Of a DNA stretch of 64,000 nucleotides, positions 1 to 8,145 are shown piece after piece. Origin of the DNA: Phycisphaerae bacterium (GTDB taxonomy: Bacteria; Planctomycetota; Phycisphaerae; Sedimentisphaerales; Anaerobacaceae). The first letter of the stretch is position 1; each line of letters begins with the position of its first letter. The notes under the pieces are model-generated. The model ran no database searches, was not told the DNA's origin, and saw only the letters and a list, made by a program, of their open reading frames with translations. Made by a program: the position numbers and the translations under genes. The stretch covers positions 1-64,000 of the forward strand of contig JAUXAB010000014.1 in NCBI GenBank assembly GCA_030615025.1, read 5' to 3'.

Positions 1-195
1 ATAGGCCTTTTGCCGGACGTCCCGGCCGAAAGGATTCATTTTGTCGGCAACGCCGCCAGTGCCGGCGCGCAGATGCTACTACTTTCTCAGCGGTGCCGAG
101 ATAAAGCCTGTGAGTTGGCCCGCAAAATAGAATACGTTGAAATCGCCCACGAGCCCGACTTTCAGGCTGTCTTTGCCGATTGTATGTCATTTTGA
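1..195 (+). CDS. C-terminal fragment of a RACo/DUF4445-type ASKHA-domain protein (corrinoid-activation-like), truncated by window start
   Basis: Open from the window edge; ends ...ERIHFVGNAASAGAQMLLLSQRCRDKACELARKIEYVEIAHEPDFQAVFADCMSF, typical of the C-terminus of RACo-like ferredoxin/ASKHA proteins. Confidence 0.7.
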   Translation: MGLLPDVPAERIHFVGNAASAGAQMLLLSQRCRDKACELARKIEYVEIAHEPDFQAVFADCMSF

Positions 196-317
196 ACCGC
201 GGATTGCACAGAGAAATATAGCCACAAAAAGGCACAAAAAGCACAAAGAAAAATTAATCGCGGATTACGCGGACTGACGCGGATTTGTGGATGGTGAGTG
301 GTTAAGTGGAGGCACTT

Positions 318-890
318 ATGTCCTTTATTAAGAACATGGTGCAAAAAAGCAAAAGCGAGAGGATGTCGGACTGGCACTTCAAGTTTATGAACCTGCTCTT
401 TCATCTCATAGACTTCATATACCCATACATAGACAAACGCGTCAAAAAGTTCGGACTAAAGCCGGGTATGACGGTCGTGGATTACGGCTGCGGGCCGGGC
501 AGGTATGCCACGAGGTTCGCACGACTCGTAGGCCGGCACGGCAAAGTCTTTGCGGTCGATATTCACGAACTGGCTGTCGAAGCCGTGAAGGAAAAGATTG
601 ACAAATATGGATTAACAAACATCGAAGCTGTATTGGCAAGCGGATATGACAGCACGCTGCCCGACACAATAGCAGACGTAGTATGTGCTCTTGATATGTT
701 CTTCATTATCAAAAAGCCCGCAGAATTCTTAGCTGAGCTAAAAAGGATAACTAAAAACTCCGGCTGTTTAGTAATTGATGATGGCCATCAGCGACGCAGC
801 GTTACTAAGGACAGCATCCTGCAATCCGGCCATTGGGACATCTTCGAGGAAACCCGCGACCACCTAAAATGCAAGCCGAACTATACGTAA
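318..890 (+). CDS. Class I SAM-dependent methyltransferase
   Basis: VVDYGCGPGRYATRFARLVGRHGKVFAVDIHELAV (motif I/post I); GTGGAGG upstream of ATG 318. Confidence 0.85.
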   Translation: MSFIKNMVQKSKSERMSDWHFKFMNLLFHLIDFIYPYIDKRVKKFGLKPGMTVVDYGCGPGRYATRFARLVGRHGKVFAVDIHELAVEAVKEKIDKYGLTNIEAVLASGYDSTLPDTIADVVCALDMFFIIKKPAEFLAELKRITKNSGCLVIDDGHQRRSVTKDSILQSGHWDIFEETRDHLKCKPNYT

Positions 891-1087
891 AGTGGGATTG
901 CAGACATCAAGACCGCTCACGAGCCGCGAGCGACAAGATACGAATTTAGTTGACGGGAATTAAGGTTTTTGATGCTTGGGGACCTGTTACTCATAGACTT
1001 AAGTGGTTGACAGAACAGGGATTACAAAAATAATGAAAAAAATTGAATTTTTTAACAATTTTGTTAAAACTTGGTGGAAATATGTCG

Positions 1088-1181
1088 TATAATATAAAGA
1101 GAATTAAAACCCCGAGGTTGCCGTAAGGCAGCGTAGGGTAATTAAATTTTGCCGCCTCCAGCAGTGGGGGCGGCTTTTTTT
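1088..1181 (+). ncRNA. Candidate small RNA: TATAAT -10-like box, GNRA-capped hairpin, intrinsic terminator
   Basis: TATAAT at 1088-1093; AATTA..ACCC..GTTGCC-GTAA-GGCAGC..GGGTAATT hairpin at 1102-1144; GCCGCCTCC-AGCAGT-GGGGGCGGC-TTTTTTT at 1151-1181. No ORF. Confidence 0.4.
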
Positions 1182-1738
1182 CTAAGACAATCTTTCAGCA
1201 TTTCCTTGTTGAGGCTCACAAATACGTCACAGGAGCTAACAAGAGCATCAGCCCTATCCTTAGGGAAGAAAGCATTTTCTACACGTTTACCCATTTTCTT
1301 AATCTCATCCAAGACCGGAGCAAAATCCCCATCGCCACTAACTAACATCACGGTGTCGTAGCCATTCAGATATGCTCCTGTCAACATATCTGTTGCTATC
1401 AAGATATCAATACCTTTCTCCCATTTCTTTTCTTTGTCCGCTGAATACCGTAAAGGGCGAGTTCTGACCGTAACAAAGGGCAGATGCTTGACCGCGCTTA
1501 AAAACCTTTGTTGGTTCTTGGCCCCATCATCCCACTCTGGATTAAGTTCAGAGATATAGTAATTTATCCGAATGATTTTGCGGCCGCCCACCAATTTAAG
1601 TCCCAATTTGTGATAATCGATAGTATGGTCGGGAATTTCCTCTTTCATTGCTTCATACAAGTTTGCGCCGTCAATGAAAACCTGTACCCTCTCATTGGGG
1701 TATTTTTTCGTAAAGTCAGAAAACTCAGTAAATTTCAT
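1142..1738 (-). CDS. NYN domain (LabA/DUF88-type, PIN-like) putative RNase
   Basis: VQVFIDGANLYEAM..., KGIDILIATDML..., VMLVSGDGDFAPVLDEIKKMGKRVE signature. Confidence 0.85.
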   Translation of the reverse strand: MKFTEFSDFTKKYPNERVQVFIDGANLYEAMKEEIPDHTIDYHKLGLKLVGGRKIIRINYYISELNPEWDDGAKNQQRFLSAVKHLPFVTVRTRPLRYSADKEKKWEKGIDILIATDMLTGAYLNGYDTVMLVSGDGDFAPVLDEIKKMGKRVENAFFPKDRADALVSSCDVFVSLNKEMLKDCLRKKAAPTAGGGKI

Positions 1739-1796
1739 ACTTATTCTCCTATCTGCTCAACTGGACAAACTGTCGACCGCCGCCGGGCCGCCCGAA

Positions 1797-2072
1797 TTAC
1801 TTATTGTTTTTGCTCGGCTTTTGGCTTTTTGCTACGAAACCAAGTATAAACCACTCTAAAAATTTATAACTAAACCAAATACTTAAACCACCAACCGCTG
1901 CCCCAACTATACTCAGAACTAAATTAGCAACCCACCATCCCGGGCTCCACTGCTTTAGTATTTCGTCGTAAAAAAACGTCTCCGCCAAACGAAGACCAAA
2001 AAGCCATCCGCAAAAAGCAGCCACAATAGCCAAGCCCTTCCCTATTTCCCTAAATCTTTTTTTGCAATTCAT
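1797..2072 (-). CDS. Small hypothetical membrane protein
   Basis: 91-aa ORF with two hydrophobic segments, same strand and next to the NYN gene. Confidence 0.5.
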   Translation of the reverse strand: MNCKKRFREIGKGLAIVAAFCGWLFGLRLAETFFYDEILKQWSPGWWVANLVLSIVGAAVGGLSIWFSYKFLEWFILGFVAKSQKPSKNNK

Positions 2073-2216
2073 AATCCAATCTTCCTTTCACTCCACTATT
2101 TTACCGAATGCGTGTCAAAACCGCAAGCGAGTTCGTGGTTCGTAGTTGGGTGGAATTTCAATCCAATCAGCAGGGCTTTGGATTTATTATTTTCTATTGA
2201 CTATTGATTATTTTTT

Positions 2217-2247
2217 GAGATTGCCGCGCTGCGCTCGCAATGACGGC
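2217..2247. repeat. Dispersed palindromic intergenic element, copy A (GAGATTGCC...CGCAATGACGGCG)
   Basis: Same GAGATTGCC / CGCAATGAC arms at 23098-23130 and 32724-32762. Confidence 0.6.
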
Positions 2248-2314
2248 GTAATCGTGAGGCTTATGAAATGCGGTGATACTCACCACTCACCAATTACCAA
2301 TCACTAATTACCAA

Positions 2315-4054
2315 TTAAAAAGCTTCGGGCAGAATCTTTCTTGCGGCGTCACGCAGATAGTTCGAAATCTGCCTTTCAGAGTTCATACCAAGTATTGTTC
2401 TGGCCAGGTTGTTGCAATCCTGCACCGTAACAGAGCGAATAATCTGCTTTATCTCCGGTATCATCGGCGGAGTAAGTGAAATCGTTCTAATGCCCATGCC
2501 CAGCAGCAGCATAATGTACTCCGGCTCAGAAGCCATCTCCCCGCAAACGCTAACGTCTATCTGCGCTTTGTGCGCATCTTGAATAACGGTCCTGATAAGC
2601 CGCAGCACCGCAGGGTCTGCTGCCGAGTATAATGTAGAAACCAATTCATTGCCCCTGTCAACAGCGAGAGTATATTGAATAAGGTCGTTTGTACCGATAC
2701 TTAGAAAATCGGCGTCTCTTGCAAGGGTAGATGCCGTCAAAGCCGCCGACGGCGTCTCAACCATAATCCCCACCTCGACATCCTTATTGTATTTTACAGA
2801 CTCCTCATTAAGGTCGTCCATAACATCGCGCAAAATCATCGTGGCCTGCTTCATTTCCTGCAGATTGCTGATCAACGGAAACATAATCTTGACATCGCCG
2901 AGAACGGACGCTCGCAAAATTGCGTGCATCTGCCTTTTGAACATCGTAAGGTTCTGCAGACAAAATCTGATGGATCTCAGCCCCAAAAACGGATTCGGCT
3001 CAGGTGCAAAACGCTTGCTTTGAGTATATTTATCGGCGCCAAGGTCGACAGTCCTTATTATCACAGGCCGATGCTTGAAAACGCCGATAGTCTCAGCATA
3101 GGCCTCGTAATGCTCCTGTTCCGTAGGTTCGCTCTCACGGTTAAGATACAAGAATTCCGTGCGATATAACCCTATGCCCTCTCCTCCTTTTTGCAAAACC
3201 ATCTCAGCCTCGTCCGGAAACTCGATATTGCCCAGCAATGTTATCTTTACGCCATCCCGTGTTACGGCCGGCTTTTCCCTTATCGCATCAAGTTTATGCT
3301 CAAGCTGTGCAAATTCCTGGGAATATTCTTCATACTGCTGGATTGTCTGTTCATCGGGATTTACAATGACAATACCGCGATTTCCGTCGATGATGACGGT
3401 ATCCCCACCGCTGACGCATTCTGTCAGGTCTTCGAGAGCGACCACGGCCGGGATACCTAAAGACCTGGCAACAATAGCGGTATGACTGGTTCTGCCGCCG
3501 GCATCGGTAGCAAGGCCTTTGACAAATTTCCTGTTAAAGGCGGCAGTTTGCGTAGGGCTCAATTCGCGAGCAACAACCGCAACTTCTTCGGTCAGATGCT
3601 CAACATCCTCACGCCTGCCGCCAAGAAGCTGTTTGAGCAAACGTCTTTCAATATCGTACATATCTGCCGCTCGCTCGCTGATATAAGCATCTTTTTGCTT
3701 AGCAAAATGTGATGCGATCTCTCGCATCGTCGCCGAAACTGCGTACTCTGCGGTTACCGATTCCGAGTAGACCAAATCCGTTATTCGCTTTCGCAGGCTC
3801 CTATCGTGCAGGAAGCGCAAATGCACGGCAAAAATATCCTTTATCTTGCCCCCTTCGGTATCATCCTGTGCCGCCTCAAACTCAGTCAACTCCCCAATTG
3901 CAGCTTTAAAGGCATCCCTTACGTGCTGAATCTCCATCATTCGCTGCGAAGGCTCAATTTGGCGCCGAGGAATTCGGTAATCTTCGGAATCGATAATCAG
4001 CAACTTGGCAATAGAAATGCCCGGCGAGACAGCTATTCCTTTTTTTATTTCCAT
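2315..4054 (-). CDS. ptsI: Phosphoenolpyruvate-protein phosphotransferase (PTS enzyme I)
   Basis: GGRTSHTAIVARSLGIPAVV (phospho-His site), GIGLYRTEFLYL, DFLSIGTNDLIQYTLAVDRGNE. Confidence 0.97.
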   Translation of the reverse strand: MEIKKGIAVSPGISIAKLLIIDSEDYRIPRRQIEPSQRMMEIQHVRDAFKAAIGELTEFEAAQDDTEGGKIKDIFAVHLRFLHDRSLRKRITDLVYSESVTAEYAVSATMREIASHFAKQKDAYISERAADMYDIERRLLKQLLGGRREDVEHLTEEVAVVARELSPTQTAAFNRKFVKGLATDAGGRTSHTAIVARSLGIPAVVALEDLTECVSGGDTVIIDGNRGIVIVNPDEQTIQQYEEYSQEFAQLEHKLDAIREKPAVTRDGVKITLLGNIEFPDEAEMVLQKGGEGIGLYRTEFLYLNRESEPTEQEHYEAYAETIGVFKHRPVIIRTVDLGADKYTQSKRFAPEPNPFLGLRSIRFCLQNLTMFKRQMHAILRASVLGDVKIMFPLISNLQEMKQATMILRDVMDDLNEESVKYNKDVEVGIMVETPSAALTASTLARDADFLSIGTNDLIQYTLAVDRGNELVSTLYSAADPAVLRLIRTVIQDAHKAQIDVSVCGEMASEPEYIMLLLGMGIRTISLTPPMIPEIKQIIRSVTVQDCNNLARTILGMNSERQISNYLRDAARKILPEAF

Positions 4055-4072
4055 TGTACACTTCTACAAATT

Positions 4073-4420
4073 CTAACGCTTCTTTTGATTGCTCGGTGTC
4101 GGCTCATCGAAATGCTTCTCTTCCACAAGCCCTCGCAAAGCATCGACTGCTTCTTGAGCATCTGCGCCTTCAGCTTTAATTTTTAGTTTGGTGCCGCAGG
4201 TTGCGGCAAGCATACTCATCTGCATAATACTCTTGCCGTCCACAGTATTTTGGTCATTGCTGACGGTAATATCGCAATCAAATTTGCTTGCAATGTCAAC
4301 AAACTGCATTGCGGGGCGCATATGAAGTCCCTCTGCGTTTTTTATCTGAACCAACGCTTCACAAACCACTTTCTGGGGTGAATCTTGTTCTGTCTGCATC
4401 ATCAGGCCCGGTTCCGCCAC
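4073..4420 (-). CDS. ptsH: HPr family phosphocarrier protein
   Basis: NAEGLHMRPAMQFVDIASKF and VDGKSIMQMSMLAA: His-15 and Ser-46 type sites. Confidence 0.92.
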   Translation of the reverse strand: MAEPGLMMQTEQDSPQKVVCEALVQIKNAEGLHMRPAMQFVDIASKFDCDITVSNDQNTVDGKSIMQMSMLAATCGTKLKIKAEGADAQEAVDALRGLVEEKHFDEPTPSNQKKR

Positions 4421-4443
4421 CTTGCATCCATAAATTTATATTA

Positions 4444-4917
4444 CTAAAACTGCGGATTTTCATCGGCTTCTCGCAGAAGCCCTTCAATATGTTCGGCCGT
4501 CTGGGACTGTCTGAGAAACTTGCGGAACTTTTCCTGCTGCAAATGCTTGAAAACATGCTCCATCGTTTGTAAATGTTTGTCGGGATTGTCCATCGGGCTG
4601 ATTAAAAGTATCACCGAATAAACCGGCTGTTTGTCGAGGGCGGAAAAATCGATGCCGGCACTGCTGCGCCCTATCGCAGCAACTACAGCTTTAACCGCCT
4701 GGTGTTTGACATGAGGGACAGCAATACCTTTGCCCATTCCCGTACTCGCTTCTTTTTCCCTTTTAATCATCGCCTTGGTAATCTCTTCACAGTTACCTTT
4801 CCCGAGCCGCCCGGCTTTATCAAGTGCCGAAACAAGCTCCGCTATCGCGCCGTTACGGTCTGCGGCTTTTAGCTCGGGAATTATCGCCTCAAAACAGACA
4901 AAATCCGCAAATCCCAT
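4444..4917 (-). CDS. ptsN: PTS EIIA (fructose/nitrogen type)
   Basis: EKEASTGMGKGIAVPHVKHQAV active-site region of PTS IIA type 2. Confidence 0.9.
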   Translation of the reverse strand: MGFADFVCFEAIIPELKAADRNGAIAELVSALDKAGRLGKGNCEEITKAMIKREKEASTGMGKGIAVPHVKHQAVKAVVAAIGRSSAGIDFSALDKQPVYSVILLISPMDNPDKHLQTMEHVFKHLQQEKFRKFLRQSQTAEHIEGLLREADENPQF

Positions 4918-5024
4918 TTTATCTACCCAAAATCATCACATTGGTCGGCCTACCCGGCCAAATCAAAAATACAAAACGACAATCATAAGTGCACAGGTCA
5001 TAAGTACGTTGTATCCCCGTGCCC

Positions 5025-5354
5025 TTATGCCCTTATGTTCTGCTCTACACCGCCTGTGTGTTTGTTGTCCCGTTCTTTGCCCTTTTTTCTTCTGAGCTGC
5101 CGTTCAAGCTTGTGGACGGCTAAATCAATACACCGGTAAGCATCTTCACCTATTTCGGTAACAATGAAGACCTTGCTGTGTTCGCCCCTTGCAATTATCT
5201 CCACGCTGACATTGCCGCTCTTACTGCCGTCGATAATTACCTCAACTTGATTGATGCTATTGTAGTATTTGGGAAGCTTTGCAGACTTTTGCTCTGCGTG
5301 TTTTCTAATAGCTTCGGTTATGTCGACATGTTTGCCAGTAATAGTAAAAAGCAA
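5025..5354 (-). CDS. hpf: Ribosome hibernation-promoting factor / RaiA family (short form)
   Basis: MLFTITGKHVDITEAIRKHAEQKSAKLPKYYNSINQVEVII...AYRCIDLAVHKLERQLRRKKGK. Confidence 0.92.
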   Translation of the reverse strand: MLFTITGKHVDITEAIRKHAEQKSAKLPKYYNSINQVEVIIDGSKSGNVSVEIIARGEHSKVFIVTEIGEDAYRCIDLAVHKLERQLRRKKGKERDNKHTGGVEQNIRA

Positions 5355-5392
5355 AATTGTTCTCCTTAACTAAATTCCGACAAAATCCGTTT

Positions 5393-6112
5393 TTATTCTT
5401 CTTTATTTTCCGCCTCAGCCCTCGGCAAAGCGGCTGCCCGCTCCCTGTCCGGTGCTATAACGCCGGCGCTGACTGCAAATCTAAGCGCCTCTTCTATTGT
5501 CATATCCAGCTCTATTGTCTGCTTTTTCGGCACCATTATTACAAAGCCGGTAAATGGTGTCGGCGAAGTGGGTATAAGAACAGTAAGAAATTCCTTTTTG
5601 ACGTTCTCTACAACTTTCTCAATGCCGGAGCCCGTAACAAAACCAATCGACCATATACCCTTTCGCGGATATTCAACCGCAACAACCCTTGAGAACATTT
5701 TTTTCTGCTCTTCCTGGGTAAGCAAAAAATCGGTAATTTGTTTTATATAAGGGTAGACCCTTCTTAAAAACGGCGTGTTCATTATGAACTTTTCGATCAT
5801 TCGCCAGAGGGCTCTGCCCACCACACTGGCCAATATTGCACCCAGGACACAAACACTAACCAGCGCTATAAGAAAGCCTGCTATGGAATGCCATCCTTTC
5901 AGCCAAAATTTTTCCCACACCTCTCTGGCAACTTCGTCTTGATAGTCAAGGCCCTGAGCTAACACTGTCAACCAAACCAGACCCTGATTTATATGGATAC
6001 TGATATTGTCCTGGATAAAACTGTACCCCCAGACGAATATCCAGATCGTCAGAATGGTCGGCAATAGCACCGCCAATCCACGCAGAAAATAGCTCTTAAA
6101 GCGTCCTGCCAT
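5393..6112 (-). CDS. DUF502 family membrane protein
   Basis: FLRGLAVLLPTILTIWIFVWGYSFI; IPTSPTPFTGFVIMVPKKQTIELDMTIEEALRFAVSAGVI. Confidence 0.88.
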   Translation of the reverse strand: MAGRFKSYFLRGLAVLLPTILTIWIFVWGYSFIQDNISIHINQGLVWLTVLAQGLDYQDEVAREVWEKFWLKGWHSIAGFLIALVSVCVLGAILASVVGRALWRMIEKFIMNTPFLRRVYPYIKQITDFLLTQEEQKKMFSRVVAVEYPRKGIWSIGFVTGSGIEKVVENVKKEFLTVLIPTSPTPFTGFVIMVPKKQTIELDMTIEEALRFAVSAGVIAPDRERAAALPRAEAENKEE

Positions 6113-6213
6113 CAGTATGCCCTTAAAAAACAGTCTTTTGCCGTTATCAACTTGCTAATTTTTGTTCTATTGAAGCTCCTTAAAAAAGCGCATCTTATGC
6201 AGAACACTATAGC

Positions 6214-7299
6214 TTAATTTACGGGCTTCTTATAGTCAACAAAAAAGTCTTTCCTTTCCAGACTACGTTTGGGGTCCCCCGGCAAATGTGCACCGGCCAA
6301 ATGTATCGCCGCCCCTGGTAAAGAAGCGAGCATCCATACAGCCCGCTGACACAGCGCCAGCGCCGACGCCGGCTCCTCACCGACACCGGCAAACCTGATA
6401 AACAGGGAGGCAAGAAAAAATTCCACCACTACCGCACCGCCGATACTAATAGGAATCGCGCCCAACACCCACGTCAGGGTGAAGAAGACATAATAATACA
6501 CGATGCTGGCTTCAATGCCGAGATTCAGACCAAGAAGCCAGAAACCGGTGATTGTCAGAAGCTGTAAAAAAACTGTCATGGCAAATACGACAAGAATTGT
6601 TCCGGGTTTGCTGCAATAAATAACGATCGCATCCTTAAGCTTGGCAAACATCCTCAAGCTGGACAGGCGGATATATGAGCAGGCCTTTGCCAGAATCGAG
6701 CGGCTTTTTTTGTGTAACAGGAGTATGCAAAAAATCACCACTATGGCCGCAAACACCCAGAGAAGAATCCCCTTGTACTCCGCGACGGATTCGAGGAAAC
6801 CGCTGCGGTCGGTGGAAGTTATTACAGGCCCGCGGCCTCGTAGAAAAAGCAAGTAGAAGAAAATAGCGATTGCCAACGTGCTTAACAACCCAATTACCCT
6901 GTCGACAAATACACTCAAAACCGCTTCGAACTTTTTATCGGTGTGCTTGGTAACGTACCAGGCACGAAGCAAATCACCACCCACCGAGCCGGGCATAAAA
7001 TTGTTGTAAAACCACCCCAAAAGATACAGTCTGACAACAGCCCAAAAATTTATGAAGATGTGTTGACTCCTGAGCAGCAGCCACCAGCGCAGGCCTATTA
7101 TTATCTGGCTGACGATAAAGATACCGAGAACAGCGGCGAAAACACCGATATTCATTTGACGGAAAATCTCCGCCAACCTGTTCCATCTCTGCTCCCTGGA
7201 GACCCAAAATATCCCCCCAATAATGCCACACAATACGACGGCAATACGCAGAAATACGAATATGCGTTTACTTTTCTTGGCTCTCGGTTCGGGCATTAA
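6214..7299 (-). CDS. Lysylphosphatidylglycerol synthase TM region / UPF0104 flippase-like membrane protein
   Basis: LRWWLLLRSQHI...YLLGWFYNNFMPGSVGGDLLRAWYVTKHT...FVDRVIGL signature. Start probably near MPEPRAKKSKR. Confidence 0.85.
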   Translation of the reverse strand, partial: LMPEPRAKKSKRIFVFLRIAVVLCGIIGGIFWVSREQRWNRLAEIFRQMNIGVFAAVLGIFIVSQIIIGLRWWLLLRSQHIFINFWAVVRLYLLGWFYNNFMPGSVGGDLLRAWYVTKHTDKKFEAVLSVFVDRVIGLLSTLAIAIFFYLLFLRGRGPVITSTDRSGFLESVAEYKGILLWVFAAIVVIFCILLLHKKSRSILAKACSYIRLSSLRMFAKLKDAIVIYCSKPGTILVVFAMTVFLQLLTITGFWLLGLNLGIEASIVYYYVFFTLTWVLGAIPISIGGAVVVEFFLASLFIRFAGVGEEPASALALCQRAVWMLASLPGAAIHLAGAHLPGDPKRSLERKDFFVDYKKPVN

Positions 7300-7367
7300 C
7301 GTATTTTGCCTTAAAAAACTTGTTTTCGCAAATAATAACGGGTAAAACTGCTCCCGGCAAGGAAAAA

Positions 7368-7415
7368 CCCCACACTTACGTGTGGGGAATGGATACCACA
7401 CACGTGAGTGTGTGG
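7368..7415. repeat. Two adjacent perfect hairpins upstream of hisI
   Basis: CCCCACAC-TTAC-GTGTGGGG (7368-7387) and CCACACAC-GTGA-GTGTGTGG (7396-7415). Confidence 0.75.
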
Positions 7416-7453
7416 AGGGAAGAAGCGCATATACGCATAGAAGGAGCAAACAA

Positions 7454-7867
7454 ATGTCAGCAAACAAAACTATTGAAGAAGGTTCGGAATTTAGTCCGAA
7501 ATTCGATGAGAACGGGCTGATACCGGCTATTGCCCAGGACGCAAAGACCGGCCAGGTCCTGATGACAGCTTATATGAATCGGGCGGCACTGGATTCGACA
7601 ATTCAAACCGGCTTTGCTACATACTTCAGCAGGTCACGGCAGAAATTATGGAAGAAGGGCGAAGAAAGCGGCCATTTTCAAAAAGTGGAGCAAATACTCG
7701 TGGATTGCGACCAGGATTGTGTTATCCTCAAAGTAACCATCGAAGCCGGCCAATGTCACGTCGGCTACCAATCCTGTTTTTACCGTGCGTTGAAGAAGGG
7801 CAGCGACAAAAACTTAGAATTCATCGCCGAGAAGGTCTATGACCCCAAAAAAGTTTACAAAAGGTAA
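7454..7867 (+). CDS. hisI: Phosphoribosyl-AMP cyclohydrolase
   Basis: GLIPAIAQDAKTGQVLMTAYMNRAAL, TYFSRSRQKLWKKGEESGH, VDCDQDCVILKV; AGAAGGAG upstream of ATG 7454. Confidence 0.96.
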   Translation: MSANKTIEEGSEFSPKFDENGLIPAIAQDAKTGQVLMTAYMNRAALDSTIQTGFATYFSRSRQKLWKKGEESGHFQKVEQILVDCDQDCVILKVTIEAGQCHVGYQSCFYRALKKGSDKNLEFIAEKVYDPKKVYKR

Positions 7868-7967
7868 GGGCGAACCAAAACGCTGTACGAACATATCTCT
7901 CTGCTACAAAAGAACTTACCGGTCTTACACTCGGCTTACCTGCGAAGCGAATACTTAATGGTCCCGA

Positions 7968-8033
7968 TAATTTCCTTGACTTCAATCTGACAGCTCGGTA
8001 AAATAGGTAAGATTAAATCCTAATTTTAGTGAG
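7968..8033 (+). promoter_or_regulatory. Duplicated sigma70-type promoter block, copy 1
   Basis: TTGACT (7976-7981) - 17 nt - TAAAAT (7999-8004); ~66 nt repeated almost exactly at 10152-10217. Confidence 0.75.
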
Positions 8034-8145
8034 GTTGCCAAGATTGCTTTTTTCTTTAGCGCTGTTTCTTTAGCTTTTCACCCTTTATAAAATGCAGGAG
8101 AAGGGGCAAACCAAAACACGTATCTTTATGTAGGAGGATTCAATT

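Noticed and set aside
162-404. 80-aa minus-strand ORF
   Set aside because: Derived from the GCGGATTACGC / GCACAAAAAG intergenic repeats; overlaps the methyltransferase start.
7368-7415. Possible CRISPR or attenuator for hisI
   Set aside because: Two non-identical hairpins without spacers rule out CRISPR; no leader peptide rich in His codons was seen, so classical attenuation is unsupported.
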